Assembly: GCA_017854585.1 (NCBI GenBank)
Contig: JAFMHK010000002.1
Span: forward strand, 186,001 to 250,000
Length of the DNA stretch: 64,000 bases
Direction of reading: 5' to 3'
Origin: Paracoccaceae bacterium
Lineage (GTDB): Bacteria; Pseudomonadota; Alphaproteobacteria; Rhodobacterales; Rhodobacteraceae
This document shows, piece after piece, positions 15,248 to 25,345 of the stretch. Each line of letters starts with the position of its first letter. Within the stretch, counting starts at the first letter, position 1. The notes beneath the pieces were generated by a model. The model was not told the origin of the DNA and searched no databases. It worked only from the letters and a program-made list of their open reading frames with translations. Both the position numbers and the translations under genes were made by a program.

Positions 15248-16938
15248 GTGGCAAGATCGTCGGGGCTGAGGTCATAGAGGCCCGCCGCACCACAGACGGC
15301 CTGCGCCATGTGGCCCTGCGCTTCTGGCAGAAGGCGGGTGATGTAGAACCGCGCCAGAGGCGCACGAGCGGCGTCCGCCACAGCGGCCTTGGCATGATAT
15401 CCTGCACCCAACACCCGCGCCAACGCCATCAGATAGGGCACCGCCCCGCCAAAGCGGTCATTCATATCCAGCGCCAGCATCGCCCCGGTGGTCTTGCGCA
15501 TCGCCCCGACCATCGCGGCCAAGGGCGCACCCATCTCTCCGGCGGCATCGGCGCTCGCGGCAACCTCATCCAACAGCGCAGTGATCGCGGCGCCCCCGTC
15601 CATCATCTTGCGGCCGACAAGATCCATGGCCTGAATGCCGTTGGTGCCCTCGTAGATCGCGGTCACGCGGACGTCGCGCAGATACTGGGCCGCGCCCGTT
15701 TCCTCGACAAACCCCATGCCGCCATGAACCTGCACGCCCTGCTGCGCCACCGCCATGCCAACCTCGGTGCCGTAGGCCTTGCAGATCGGCGTCAGCGCGG
15801 CGGCACGGGCAATCTGGGTCGCATCGCCATGCGCGCGTGCCAGATCAAGCGATACGGCAAGATCCAGCGCCATGGCGCGGGCCGCGAAGGTTTCGGCCTT
15901 CATCTGCATCAGCATCCGACGCACATCGGCGTGGTCCAGAATGGTTCCAGTGCCCCCCGCGACCATGCTGCGCCCCTGCACCCGGTCACGGGCATACCCA
16001 AGCGCGTGCTGATATGCGGCCTCAGCCACGCCAATGCCCTGCACACCCACACCAAGCCTTGCATTGTTCATCATCGTGAACATTGCGGCCATGCCCTTGT
16101 GCGGTTCACCAATCAGCCAACCGGTCGCACCGTCGTATTGCATCACGGCGGTTGGCGAACCGTGCAGCCCCAGCTTGTGTTCAAGGCTGACGACTTTCAG
16201 CGTGTTGGCGACGCCGGGATTTCCGTTTTCATCCGGCAGGCGTTTGGGTACCAGAAACAGGCTGATCCCCTTGGTGCCCGGCGCACCATCAGGCAAACGG
16301 GCCAGCACCAGATGGCACACGTTTTCGGTGAAATCATTATCACCCCAAGAAATATAGATCTTTTGCCCCGTGATCGCATAGGTGCCATCGCCGTTGGCCT
16401 CTGCCCGTGACCGCAGCGCGCCCACGTCGCTTCCTGCTTGGGGCTCGGTCAGGTTCATCGTGCCGCACCACGCACCCGATGTCAGCTTGGGCAGATAGAT
16501 CGCCTTGATCTCATCGCTTGCGTGATGCTCCAACGCCTCGATCTGGCCCTGTGTCATAAGCGGGTTCAATTGTAACGCCAGACAGGCCCCTGAAATCATG
16601 TCATTCACTGCCGTTGTCACCGTCAACGGCAGGCCAAGACCACCGAATTCAGGGTCCGCCGACATTGCGATATAACCGCCGTCGGCAATTGCCCTGTATC
16701 CATCCGCATAACCGGGCGACGTGCGGACCACGCCGTTTTCCAACCGGGCCGGGGTCATGTCGCCGGCACGGTTCAAGGGCGCCAGAACCGTGTCGCACAT
16801 CTTGCCCGCCTCGGTCAGAATTGCATGAACCGTGTCAGGCGTCGCCTCGGAGAACAGAGTTGCGGCGCTCACGCGGTCATAGCCGACCACGTGGGTCATC
16901 AGGAATTCATACTCGGTCACTGGGCTGGTGTAGGGCAT
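15244..16938 (-). CDS. Acyl-CoA dehydrogenase with C-terminal extension (DmdC-like)
   Basis: A 564-residue flavoprotein. It has the usual N-terminal helices, the middle beta domain (LTEPQAGSDVGALRS; ITGQKIYISWGD), the C-terminal four-helix domain with the catalytic glutamate in YEGTNGIQAMDL (about 433), and an extra C-terminal domain (about 455-564). Enlarged enzymes of this kind include the 3-methylmercaptopropionyl-CoA dehydrogenase DmdC of DMSP degradation. That exact role is an inference here, because no dmdB or dmdD lies nearby. AGGA precedes the start. It is coupled to an MBL hydrolase. Confidence 0.9.
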   Translation of the reverse strand: MPYTSPVTEYEFLMTHVVGYDRVSAATLFSEATPDTVHAILTEAGKMCDTVLAPLNRAGDMTPARLENGVVRTSPGYADGYRAIADGGYIAMSADPEFGGLGLPLTVTTAVNDMISGACLALQLNPLMTQGQIEALEHHASDEIKAIYLPKLTSGAWCGTMNLTEPQAGSDVGALRSRAEANGDGTYAITGQKIYISWGDNDFTENVCHLVLARLPDGAPGTKGISLFLVPKRLPDENGNPGVANTLKVVSLEHKLGLHGSPTAVMQYDGATGWLIGEPHKGMAAMFTMMNNARLGVGVQGIGVAEAAYQHALGYARDRVQGRSMVAGGTGTILDHADVRRMLMQMKAETFAARAMALDLAVSLDLARAHGDATQIARAAALTPICKAYGTEVGMAVAQQGVQVHGGMGFVEETGAAQYLRDVRVTAIYEGTNGIQAMDLVGRKMMDGGAAITALLDEVAASADAAGEMGAPLAAMVGAMRKTTGAMLALDMNDRFGGAVPYLMALARVLGAGYHAKAAVADAARAPLARFYITRLLPEAQGHMAQAVCGAAGLYDLSPDDLAT

Positions 16939-17073
16939 CCGGTCCTGTCCTTTGGTGTAAAGTGGGACGGGCTATTTGCACGCCACCCCGCTTTCGCGCT
17001 AACTGCAAGCGTCCGTTCCCATTCAGGTAGAGTTTCCCGGGCCTGCCGATCAACCCAAACGCTACGTCACATC

Positions 17074-18033
17074 ATGCCCGTACACACACCAGAAATTCTT
17101 ATGCAGAATCAAGTCGGCATTACGCGGGCCGCGCGCATCTTGGCGAACGGCGGTCTGGTGGCATTGCCAACTGAAACCGTCTACGGCCTTGCCGCCGATG
17201 CCCGCAGCGACACCGCCTGTGCCCGGATATTCGCAGCCAAGGGGCGGCCACGTTTCAACCCGCTCATCGTGCATCTAAGTTCAGTCGATCAGGTCGCGGA
17301 CATTGCCGAACTTCCAGACCCGGCGCGCGCCCTTGCCGCAGCTTTCTGGCCCGGCCCGCTAACGATGGTGCTGCCCCTCAAACCGGGTCACGGCCTGTCC
17401 GCGATGGTCAGCGCGGGATTGGATACTGTCGCAATCCGGGTGCCGGCTCATCCCGCCATGCGCGCCGTCCTGCAGGCATTCGGCGGCCCGGTTGCCGCAC
17501 CATCGGCCAACCCATCCGGCAAGATAAGCGCGACCACCGTTAATCATGTCGTCACGGGGCTAGGTGACAGGATTGACGCGGTTCTTGATGGCGGACCCTG
17601 CACGGTCGGTGTCGAATCCACCATTCTTGCACCCGGGCCGCACGGCACCCGGCTGCTGCGCGAAGGTGGCATCGCACGCGAAGACCTTGAGGTGATCACC
17701 GGGCCGTTGTTGACCGACACCACCCCCGGCAAGATCAGCGCGCCCGGTCAGCTTTCCAGCCATTATGCGCCGCAGGCACCGGTGTTCCTGAACATGGATC
17801 TGACCGACAGTGCCGCCATAACCGTGGGGTTTGGCCCCGGCCCCGGACGGTTCAACCTGTCGGCAACCGCCGATCTGACCGAGGCGGCCGCGAACCTTTT
17901 CGGCATCTTGCACGCGGCGGACGCCATCGCGGCGGGACAGCCTATTCACATCGCGCCGATCCCCGAAACCGGGCTTGGCCGTGCGATCAACGACAGGCTG
18001 CGCCGCGCCGCCGCACCGCGCGATCAGGCATGA
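17074..18033 (+). CDS. tsaC: L-threonylcarbamoyladenylate synthase (Sua5/TsaC, long form)
   Basis: A 319-residue enzyme that makes threonylcarbamoyl-AMP from threonine, bicarbonate and ATP for the t6A modification of ANN-decoding tRNAs. The YrdC core (about 15-205) shows ALPTETVYGLAADA, KGRPRFNPL and the PSANPSGKIS motif. A linker with SSHYAPQAP leads into the smaller Sua5 domain (to 319), so this is the two-domain form. The start at 17074 is chosen because it gives the usual N-terminal strand; ATG at 17101 is the alternative. The last ten bases overlap convergent yqgE. Confidence 0.94.
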   Translation: MPVHTPEILMQNQVGITRAARILANGGLVALPTETVYGLAADARSDTACARIFAAKGRPRFNPLIVHLSSVDQVADIAELPDPARALAAAFWPGPLTMVLPLKPGHGLSAMVSAGLDTVAIRVPAHPAMRAVLQAFGGPVAAPSANPSGKISATTVNHVVTGLGDRIDAVLDGGPCTVGVESTILAPGPHGTRLLREGGIAREDLEVITGPLLTDTTPGKISAPGQLSSHYAPQAPVFLNMDLTDSAAITVGFGPGPGRFNLSATADLTEAAANLFGILHAADAIAAGQPIHIAPIPETGLGRAINDRLRRAAAPRDQA

Positions 18034-18599
18034 CCGGCCTGTTCCGATAACATCAGCGGATTGATTCCAAGGCTCGCCATTGCCGCCTCCCATTTCGCGG
18101 ACATGTCAGGCGAAAAGACCAGTTCGGGCGAGGCGTCGCAGGTCAGCCAACCGTTCTGGCCAATCTCGTCCTCCAACTGCTCCGGCCCCCAACCGGCATA
18201 TCCGATCGCCATCAGCGCCTGGGCGGGGCCAAGGCCGCGGCCCATATCCTCCAGAACCTCCACAGTCGCCGTCATGGAAAAGCGGTCATCCACCCGCAGC
18301 GTGTCCTGGGCTTTCCCGCGATATGACGCGGAATGAATCACAAACCCGCGCTCCGGCTGCACCGGACCGCCATAACAGACCGCCACTTCGGGTGGCATCG
18401 GCGCGGCAACGCCGACCTGTTCCAACATTTCGGCAAAGGTCACGTGATCCAGCGGCTTGTTCACAATGACACCCATCGCCCCCTCGGCGGAATGCGCGCA
18501 CAAGAACACAACGCTGCGGGCGAACCGCGGATCCCCCATGCCGGGCATCGCAATCAGAAGTTTGCCAGTCAGGTCGGCGGGAACGGTTTCCATTTGCAT
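18024..18599 (-). CDS. yqgE: UPF0301 / YqgE-AlgH family protein
   Basis: A 191-residue protein of the widespread YqgE/AlgH family, whose biochemical role is unsettled. Hallmarks: LTGKLLIAMPGMGDPRFARS at the N-terminus, GAMGVIVNKPL, and the conserved YGGPVQPERGFVIHS. The C-terminal YAGWGPEQLEDEI is diagnostic. The start at 18599 is preferred over 18659 since family members begin a few residues before LTGKL. It converges on tsaC. Confidence 0.93.
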   Translation of the reverse strand: MQMETVPADLTGKLLIAMPGMGDPRFARSVVFLCAHSAEGAMGVIVNKPLDHVTFAEMLEQVGVAAPMPPEVAVCYGGPVQPERGFVIHSASYRGKAQDTLRVDDRFSMTATVEVLEDMGRGLGPAQALMAIGYAGWGPEQLEDEIGQNGWLTCDASPELVFSPDMSAKWEAAMASLGINPLMLSEQAGHA

Positions 18600-18713
18600 G
18601 CATATAGCATGTGGCCGTAAGGGCCGGGTCACAAGTGGGCAATCTCGCCACATCGGCAAGGCTTCGCTTAATCGTGATTTTCTATTTCAGATCCGTGTGA
18701 TTACTTCCGGCCC

Positions 18714-19538
18714 ATGATGAAAAACCGTGCAACCCCCGCCATCGTCGCTGCGCTGCTTACCGTTGCCGCAGCCACTTCGCCCGCCCTTGCCCAGTTCGAG
18801 GGGCGATCGGCCAACGATGTCGTTCAGGTTTCGCTGGTGGAGGGCTGGCGCATGGAGAACGGTCACCATATGGCCGCTATCCGCATCAGTCTTGCACCCG
18901 GCTGGAAAACCTATTGGCGCGCACCGGGCGAAGGCGGCATCCCGCCCCGCCTGCGGCTGACGGACACCGATGACATTTCGGGCATGTACATCCATTGGCC
19001 CCAGCCCGAAGTGTTCTTTGCCAATGGCATGCGCAGCATCGGGTATCGCGACGAAGTGATCTTGCCGATTGAATTCGCGGTCGATGACGCGGGACCGGTG
19101 GAGCTTCACGGTCGGTTGGACATTGGCGTCTGCCACGACGTGTGCATGCCCGTCGCACTTGACCTTGACGGTCTGTTGCCCATGACCACCACCAGCGACC
19201 CCGCCGTGGTCGCCGCCCTCGCCGACCGCCCGCGCACCGCGGCCGAGGTCGGCGCGGGACACGCAACCTGTGCAGTGGAACCGATCAGTGATGGCTTGCG
19301 CGTCACTGTGACGGCGGTCGTGCCCTCCGTGGGACGCGACGAGACGCTGGTTCTGGAACACGCGGGCCCCGGCATGTGGGTGTCCGAGGCTGCAACCACC
19401 CGCAGTGGCAACACCGTAACGGGCATTGCCGACATCGTGCCGCCCGACTCAGGACCCTTTGCCCTGAACCGAAGCGATCTGCGCATCACGGTGATCGGGA
19501 CGCAGATGGCCGTGGAACTGGACGGCTGCACCGGCTAA
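18714..19538 (+). CDS. Periplasmic DsbD-domain (ScsB-like N-terminal) protein
   Basis: A 274-residue protein with a cleavable signal peptide (cut after ALAQ, about residue 27). The body matches the N-terminal, periplasmic DsbD-alpha-like domain of protein-disulfide reductases, including LAPGWKTYWRAPGEGGIPP and the cysteine pair in VCHDVCMPV (about 139-145). No membrane domain or thioredoxin domain follows, so it is a stand-alone receiver of reducing equivalents or a metal-handling protein. It converges on the RND operon, with stops overlapping in CTAA at 19535-19538. Confidence 0.85.
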   Translation: MMKNRATPAIVAALLTVAAATSPALAQFEGRSANDVVQVSLVEGWRMENGHHMAAIRISLAPGWKTYWRAPGEGGIPPRLRLTDTDDISGMYIHWPQPEVFFANGMRSIGYRDEVILPIEFAVDDAGPVELHGRLDIGVCHDVCMPVALDLDGLLPMTTTSDPAVVAALADRPRTAAEVGAGHATCAVEPISDGLRVTVTAVVPSVGRDETLVLEHAGPGMWVSEAATTRSGNTVTGIADIVPPDSGPFALNRSDLRITVIGTQMAVELDGCTG

Positions 19539-22500
19539 GCCGCGCCACGCCCCCCGCGGTTCAAGCCATGCATCAGGGCCGCCATTATCCACACCAGCGC
19601 GCAAAGCCCCGCAGCCCCTGCCACAAAGACGCCAAATGCAATGCTGGCGGAACTTCCGATATTCGCCAAGGGGCCGGCCATCTGACCCGTCATGATGAAA
19701 GCGCCCAAGGTGGCGGCGAACAGGCCGGACAGGCCGACCGCCACAGCAGCAACAAGGCCCGCCATGATCGGGGCGCGCCCAAACCCGCGCAAGGCGCGGC
19801 GCAAGGCCGTCACCTGTTTGGCCAGATCCTGCTGCATGGCCATCACGGCTGGCACGACCAGCAGCACAAGAACCATGCCGAACCCAAGCCCATAAGCCAA
19901 AGTAATCACGGTAGGTTTTAGAAACTGCGCCTGTTGCGAGGTCTCATACAGCAACGGCGTCAGGCCCAGAACCGTCGTCAGCGTCGTCAACATCACCGGC
20001 CGCAGACGATCGCAAGTGCCGTCGATGATGGCTGGAATCAACCCACGCTCCTCGGCGTATTCGTCGATGGTCGTGACCAGAACGATACTGTCATTGATGA
20101 TGATCCCCGTCATCCCAATCAACCCCACGACCGAGAATATGCTCAGCGGCACGTCCCAGATCGCGTGCCCATAAATTGCGCCGACCAGCCCGAATGGAAT
20201 GATGACCATGACCACCATGGGTCTGGTCCAACTGGCAAATATCCATGCAAGCACAAGGTAGATGCCCACAAGACAAAGGATGAAACCGGTGCTGGCATCG
20301 CCCAGAAACTCCCGCTCCTGCTCGGCCAGACCCGATAGCCGGGTCTCTACGCCGAAATCCGCCTGCACCTGTGGCAAGATGATTTCGGCCAAGTTTGACA
20401 TGATCTCTTCCGCGCGAACCGGATCATCCTCGGACAGGTCGCCAGTGACCGAGATCAGCGGTATCCCGTTTTCCCTGTCGATGGTGGCAAACCCGGTCCG
20501 GTTGCTGACGGTCACGATATCGGACAGGGGCACGTATTCGCCGCTGGACGAACGTAACAACGTGCGGTCAAGGAAGTCGGCGGTCAGTTCTTCGGGCGGC
20601 AATTCAACACGGATGGCGGCCGTGCGCGCACCGGCGGGAAATGTCGCGGCCTCGATCCCCCCCAGACGGTTACGCAGCACACGACCCAGTTCGCCGATCT
20701 CGAACCCGAGCGCCTCACCCTGTGGGGTCAGCGCAAGGCTCAGTTCCTCACGATCGTAGGCCATGCTGTCTTCCAACCCCGACACCTCGGGGTTTGGCAG
20801 CAGCGCAGCCTGCACAGCACCAGCAGCCGCCTTCAGCACGGACGTATCCGCGCCATAGATCTGCACATCGATGGCATCGCCACCCGGCCCGCCGCGCCAG
20901 CCGCGAAAGCTCACGGCTTCGGTCTGGGGCAATTGGCGCACCTCGTCCTGCAGGTCGGCCACGAACTGGAAACTGGAATAGGGGCGCAAATCGGCGTCGA
21001 TCAATTCAATCGCGATCGAACCTAGAAGATCCGCGTCCTTGTTCTCGGCCGCGACCAGCCCGCCACCAGAGTTTCCGCCAATCTCGGCCAAGGCATAGGC
21101 CACTGGGTTTCGACCATATTCCGCCGTGTAGCGGGCTGACACGGCATCGGTCGCGCGCTGCAGTTCCCGCATCATGGCAAGGCTGTCGTCCCGCCCGGCA
21201 CCGTCCAGCATGGCGAAATTGCCGGTGACACTGCCCAGTTCAGGTGAGTTGAAGAAACGCCACGTCACATCGCCACGAACGAAACTGCCCACCTGCGTGG
21301 CCAACACCAGCAAGACCGCCCCCATCACAGGATAGCGCGCAACCACCACAAGGCGCATCAGGGGGCGGAACGCGCCATCGCGCACCTTGTTGAACCCCAA
21401 GTTCACAATTTGTGACACGGCATCGATCCCATGTCGCGACATGGCCAGCATCGCGCGGTCCCGGCGGGCGGCATCCAGCGACGCGAACCCGCCCCAAAGG
21501 CCCGCAAAACCCACCGCCGCCACGGCCCCAAGGATCGGCGCGGTCATCAAGCCATCGGTCCCAGCCACCACGCCCAATCTGGCCAGCACGACAACACCAA
21601 CCAGATAAAGCCCGATGCTCAGCAAGATCGCAGCGCTTGTCAGGCTCAAACCGGCGACACCGACCCGTGTCCGGCTGAAGGATGCGCTCGCCCGATCCTT
21701 CAGAGCATGCGACATGTGATTCGGCAGTATCAGGAAGCATTCCACAAGGCTGGCGATCAGAACCACGATCACCGTAAAAGGAATATCAGCGATCAGCGAT
21801 CCGAACCGCCCGCCAATCACCGTCAGGGCAGCAAAGGCCAAAACGGTCGTGACGGTTGCCGAAAATACCGGGGCGGCCATGCGCCGCGCTGCATTCTCAG
21901 CGGCAACCTGAGGCGCTTCGCCCAAGGTTCGCGCGCGATAATCGGCATGCTCCCCCACGACAATCGCGTCATCGACAACGATCCCAAGCGTAATGATCAG
22001 TGCGAAAAGCGAGATCATGTTGATGGTAATGCCCGCGACATACATCAGCGCAATCGCCGCCAACATGGCAACAGGGATCCCCGCCGCCACCCAGAACGCC
22101 GTCCGCGCATTCAGGAAAAGAAACAGTAGCAAGACAACCAGACCCAGCCCGATCAGCCCATTGTCGATCAACAGGTCAAGCCGGGCCGAAATCGATTCCG
22201 CCCGCGTGCGGATCAGATCGATCCGGGTGCCTTCCGGCAGGGTCGCCTGCAGATCATCGGCCACTTCTTGCACCAGTGCCTGAATGGCAATGGCATCACC
22301 ATCCTCGGATCGGTCCACCCGGATCGACATGGCAGGCTGGCCGCCGACGAAATAGGCCCGCTCCCGGTCGACACCGCCAACCTCGATGCGCGCGACATCA
22401 CCGATGGCAAGCGCCGAGCCATCTTCGTTCGTGCGCAGGGTGATGCCTGCGATATCGGCGGCGCTGCGGCGCGCTTCACCGGTGCGAATACGCGCATTCG

Positions 22501-23173
22501 CGGCATCAACGTCGCCTGCGGGTGCCGTGTCGGCCTCGGCTGCGATGGCGGCCGCGATTTCGGCCATCGTGATGTCATATCGGATCAGGGCGGCCTGCGG
22601 CACCACGACCACGGTTTCCGGGGCGGCAACGCCGCGAATGGTGCTGCGGGTGACACCCACATCAAACAGGCGGGTCACAAATTCGTCGGCAAAACGGCCA
22701 AGTTGTTCGGGCGACACCGGGCCCGTGATCACCACATCGGTGACCCGGTCCCACCAAGCGCCGCGTCGTACCTCCGGATCCTCCGCGCCATCGGGAAGGT
22801 CGGTCACGGCGTCCATGGCGGCCTGCACCTCGTCGGCGGCACGTGACATGTCCCAGCCCGGCTCGAACGACAGCTCGATGCTGGCCCGCCCCTCCCGCGA
22901 GGTTGCGGCACTATCGGTGACACCCGGCACGGCAAGCAGGGCCGGCTCCAGGACCGCGACAATCGCCGCGTCCACATCCGCCGCACCGGCTCCGTCCCAA
23001 CGGACCTCCAGACTGACCTCGTCGACAACGACATCGGGAAAGAACTGCGTCCGCATGTTGGGAATTGCGGCAAAGCCCGCAACCAGCAACAAGACCAGCA
23101 AAAGGTTGGCCGCCGTCCGGTGCCGCGTAAAGTAAGACAGGATGCCGCCAGCGGCGGGGGGCAGTGCGCGCAT
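19535..23173 (-). CDS. RND-family efflux permease with extra membrane hairpins
   Basis: A 1212-residue AcrB-type inner-membrane pump, longer than the usual 1020-1060. The proton-relay pair DD is in TM4 (LGIVVDDAIVVGE, 401-402). Porter-domain halves lie at about 45-330 and 630-870. Two additional hydrophobic hairpins are present, one after TM6 (about 505-565) and one after TM12 (about 1130-1205), at matching places in the two internal repeats. It acts with the adaptor encoded four bases upstream and would need an outer-membrane channel, not seen nearby. Substrate unknown. Confidence 0.93.
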   Translation of the reverse strand: MRALPPAAGGILSYFTRHRTAANLLLVLLLVAGFAAIPNMRTQFFPDVVVDEVSLEVRWDGAGAADVDAAIVAVLEPALLAVPGVTDSAATSREGRASIELSFEPGWDMSRAADEVQAAMDAVTDLPDGAEDPEVRRGAWWDRVTDVVITGPVSPEQLGRFADEFVTRLFDVGVTRSTIRGVAAPETVVVVPQAALIRYDITMAEIAAAIAAEADTAPAGDVDAANARIRTGEARRSAADIAGITLRTNEDGSALAIGDVARIEVGGVDRERAYFVGGQPAMSIRVDRSEDGDAIAIQALVQEVADDLQATLPEGTRIDLIRTRAESISARLDLLIDNGLIGLGLVVLLLFLFLNARTAFWVAAGIPVAMLAAIALMYVAGITINMISLFALIITLGIVVDDAIVVGEHADYRARTLGEAPQVAAENAARRMAAPVFSATVTTVLAFAALTVIGGRFGSLIADIPFTVIVVLIASLVECFLILPNHMSHALKDRASASFSRTRVGVAGLSLTSAAILLSIGLYLVGVVVLARLGVVAGTDGLMTAPILGAVAAVGFAGLWGGFASLDAARRDRAMLAMSRHGIDAVSQIVNLGFNKVRDGAFRPLMRLVVVARYPVMGAVLLVLATQVGSFVRGDVTWRFFNSPELGSVTGNFAMLDGAGRDDSLAMMRELQRATDAVSARYTAEYGRNPVAYALAEIGGNSGGGLVAAENKDADLLGSIAIELIDADLRPYSSFQFVADLQDEVRQLPQTEAVSFRGWRGGPGGDAIDVQIYGADTSVLKAAAGAVQAALLPNPEVSGLEDSMAYDREELSLALTPQGEALGFEIGELGRVLRNRLGGIEAATFPAGARTAAIRVELPPEELTADFLDRTLLRSSSGEYVPLSDIVTVSNRTGFATIDRENGIPLISVTGDLSEDDPVRAEEIMSNLAEIILPQVQADFGVETRLSGLAEQEREFLGDASTGFILCLVGIYLVLAWIFASWTRPMVVMVIIPFGLVGAIYGHAIWDVPLSIFSVVGLIGMTGIIINDSIVLVTTIDEYAEERGLIPAIIDGTCDRLRPVMLTTLTTVLGLTPLLYETSQQAQFLKPTVITLAYGLGFGMVLVLLVVPAVMAMQQDLAKQVTALRRALRGFGRAPIMAGLVAAVAVGLSGLFAATLGAFIMTGQMAGPLANIGSSASIAFGVFVAGAAGLCALVWIMAALMHGLNRGGRGAA

Positions 23174-23177
23174 GGTA

Positions 23178-24641
23178 TCAGCTTCCCATTCGTTCCTCGA
23201 TCCGGGCCACCATCTGGGCCGGCACCGTATCTTCGTTCAACTGCTGCAACATGCGGTTGCGCACATCGTCGGGAATGCGGGTGTTGCTTTCCACGAACGC
23301 GATAAGTCGGGCGCGACGTTCAGGATCCAACGCGATGGTCTCCGGGATATCAGACACATCTGCGGCGGCGTCCGCCGCACCCAATGGCGTAATGCGAATA
23401 CCAGCCCCCAAGACGGGCGTCCGTGCCAACACCACGTTGCGCCCGTAAATTTCAGGCGCACGGACAATCACCATGTCGCCCTGCCGCCGCAGCAGGGTGA
23501 CCGCGACCTCCTCAAGCCGGTCAGCATCATCAAGAACCAGAACCTGCCCATTCGCGCCAACCGCCGTCGCCGGAAGGACCGCCACATCATCCAGTGGTGG
23601 TTCCTCGACTTCGACCCGCACGAAATCACCCGCACGAAAACCGCGCGTCTCATCCAGCCGCGCAAACAACAACCGTCCCGATTGCCCTTCGCCCACCGCA
23701 CCACTTTCGCGGGTCAAGGTCGCGGCAGCCGTCAGGTCCAGCCCGAAGACATCCAGCACGACGCGGACAGGCACCTGCGGCAAGCGGCCATCCGCATCCA
23801 GCAGCTGCGCATATTGCGTGGTCGAAATGCGGAAAGACACCTCAAGCGCGTCGGGATCGATCAGGCGCGCGACCTGTTCATTGCGGTTCACAAGCCGGCC
23901 CGCGACCACGTCAACTTCGGACAGCACGCCGGAAAAGCCCGCCACCAGTTCTGTTTGGGCCAGTTGCCGATCAGCTTCGGCCAGCGCGATCCGGCGGCGT
24001 TCAAGCGCTGTGCCTGCCTGATCAACCCGCGCTTCAGCCTGCGCAAGTGCCTGCCTGCGCGACAACACCGCCTGATCTGCGGTTGCCGCTGCCAACTCCG
24101 TCGTTTCGACGGCAGCCGCCGATCCGACGCCGCGCTCCAGAATATCCTGCTGCCGTAGAAAGGCGCGCTGACGCAGTTCGGCCTGTGTCTGCGCGGCGGT
24201 CACATCCTCTCCTGCCAGAATCAGGGCGCGTTGCGCATCGGCCAATTCGGCCTCGGCCTCGCGCAGGTCGGCACCGGCTGTATCGCGGGCCGATTGTGCC
24301 TCGGCCGGATCGATCCGCAACAATATCTGACCCGCCTGCACCGCACCGCCATCCTCGAACCCGGTCGCAAGTTCGATGACCGTTCCTTCGGCCGGTGCCC
24401 GCAATTCAAGTGTGCGGCGGCTGCGGACCTCGCCGAAAGCCGTCAGAACCGGCGTCGCCGTCACCGGTTCGACCACCATGACCTCGGCGGTGAAGACACG
24501 TTCGCGGGGCGGCGGCGCGCCGGCTGCGTCAGCCAAGCGGGCCTGAAACGCGGACCAGACGGTATTGCCAGCCATGGCAAGCAGGCCAATGGTCAACGCC
24601 ACCAAGAACAAACCCACCAGGGCCCGACCGAAAAATCTCAT
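23178..24641 (-). CDS. RND efflux periplasmic adaptor subunit
   Basis: A 487-residue membrane-fusion protein. It starts with an N-terminal anchor helix (about 5-30), followed by a barrel-sandwich/lipoyl strand pair around a long coiled-coil hairpin (about 115-225, alanine/glutamate/glutamine-rich with AQADL/AEAEL heptads), then beta-barrel and membrane-proximal domains. It links the RND permease to an outer-membrane channel. It lies four bases upstream of the permease gene, so they form one operon, possibly read on from moaB 85 bases upstream. Confidence 0.92.
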   Translation of the reverse strand: MRFFGRALVGLFLVALTIGLLAMAGNTVWSAFQARLADAAGAPPPRERVFTAEVMVVEPVTATPVLTAFGEVRSRRTLELRAPAEGTVIELATGFEDGGAVQAGQILLRIDPAEAQSARDTAGADLREAEAELADAQRALILAGEDVTAAQTQAELRQRAFLRQQDILERGVGSAAAVETTELAAATADQAVLSRRQALAQAEARVDQAGTALERRRIALAEADRQLAQTELVAGFSGVLSEVDVVAGRLVNRNEQVARLIDPDALEVSFRISTTQYAQLLDADGRLPQVPVRVVLDVFGLDLTAAATLTRESGAVGEGQSGRLLFARLDETRGFRAGDFVRVEVEEPPLDDVAVLPATAVGANGQVLVLDDADRLEEVAVTLLRRQGDMVIVRAPEIYGRNVVLARTPVLGAGIRITPLGAADAAADVSDIPETIALDPERRARLIAFVESNTRIPDDVRNRMLQQLNEDTVPAQMVARIEERMGS

Positions 24642-24726
24642 GTATCAAGCCTTTTGCGCTGCCAATTAGCTGTAAAGTAGTCGGAGAGGCCGCAACGTCC
24701 AAAAAAACGCTTCAAGTTTCTGCGAG

Positions 24727-25269
24727 TCATTTCCGCCGCAGATGTTCATCCAGTCTTGGCATGATTTCAACGAAGTTGCAGGGGCGGTGGCGAATATCCA
24801 GTTGCCAACGCAGTATCTCATCCCACGCATCACGGCACGCCCCTGATGATCCCGGCAACGCAAACAGGTATGTGCCACTGGCAACGCCGCCCGTAGCGCG
24901 CGATTGCACGGCGCTTGTGCCGATCTTCTGCATCGAGATCATTGTGAACACCGTGCCAAAGGCGTCGATCTCTTTTTCGTAGACTTCCCGATGGGCCTCG
25001 ACCGTCACGTCACGCCCCGTCAGGCCGGTTCCGCCGGTGGTGATGATCACATCAACACCGGGGTCGGCACACCAGGCGCGCAACTGATCGGCAATCGCGC
25101 TGCGGTCATCGCGCAAGATGTGCCGCGCCGCCAGCTTGTGGCCCGCATCGGTCAGGCGTTGAACCAACAGATCCCCCGATTTGTCCTGCGCCAGCCCGCG
25201 CGTATCAGACACGGCCAGAACAGCTATGCGAACAGGGACAAAAGCGATGGTATCATCGATGCGGTTCAT
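24727..25269 (-). CDS. moaB: Molybdopterin adenylyltransferase MoaB
   Basis: A 180-residue MoaB/MogA-fold protein that adenylylates molybdopterin before metal insertion. Seen: [16 protein letters not shown] at the N-terminus, the [14 protein letters not shown] phosphate-binding loop (about 95-108) and the [16 protein letters not shown] segment. Other molybdenum-cofactor genes in this window (moaD, moaE) are 12 kb away. It lies between the uracil-DNA glycosylase gene (76 bases upstream) and the RND pair on the same strand. Confidence 0.95.
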   Translation of the reverse strand: MNRIDDTIAFVPVRIAVLAVSDTRGLAQDKSGDLLVQRLTDAGHKLAARHILRDDRSAIADQLRAWCADPGVDVIITTGGTGLTGRDVTVEAHREVYEKEIDAFGTVFTMISMQKIGTSAVQSRATGGVASGTYLFALPGSSGACRDAWDEILRWQLDIRHRPCNFVEIMPRLDEHLRRK

Positions 25270-25345
25270 GTGGGTATGGCCCCCGCGCCAAGCACCGTTG
25301 CCGCCCGATGAGGCGGCCCGAATGTCAAAAGCAGGATCGGTCCAA

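Noticed and set aside
15244-16938. Firm assignment of the acyl-CoA dehydrogenase as DmdC
   Set aside because: Length and C-terminal extension fit, but related enlarged dehydrogenases act on other acyl-CoAs and no other DMSP genes are nearby.
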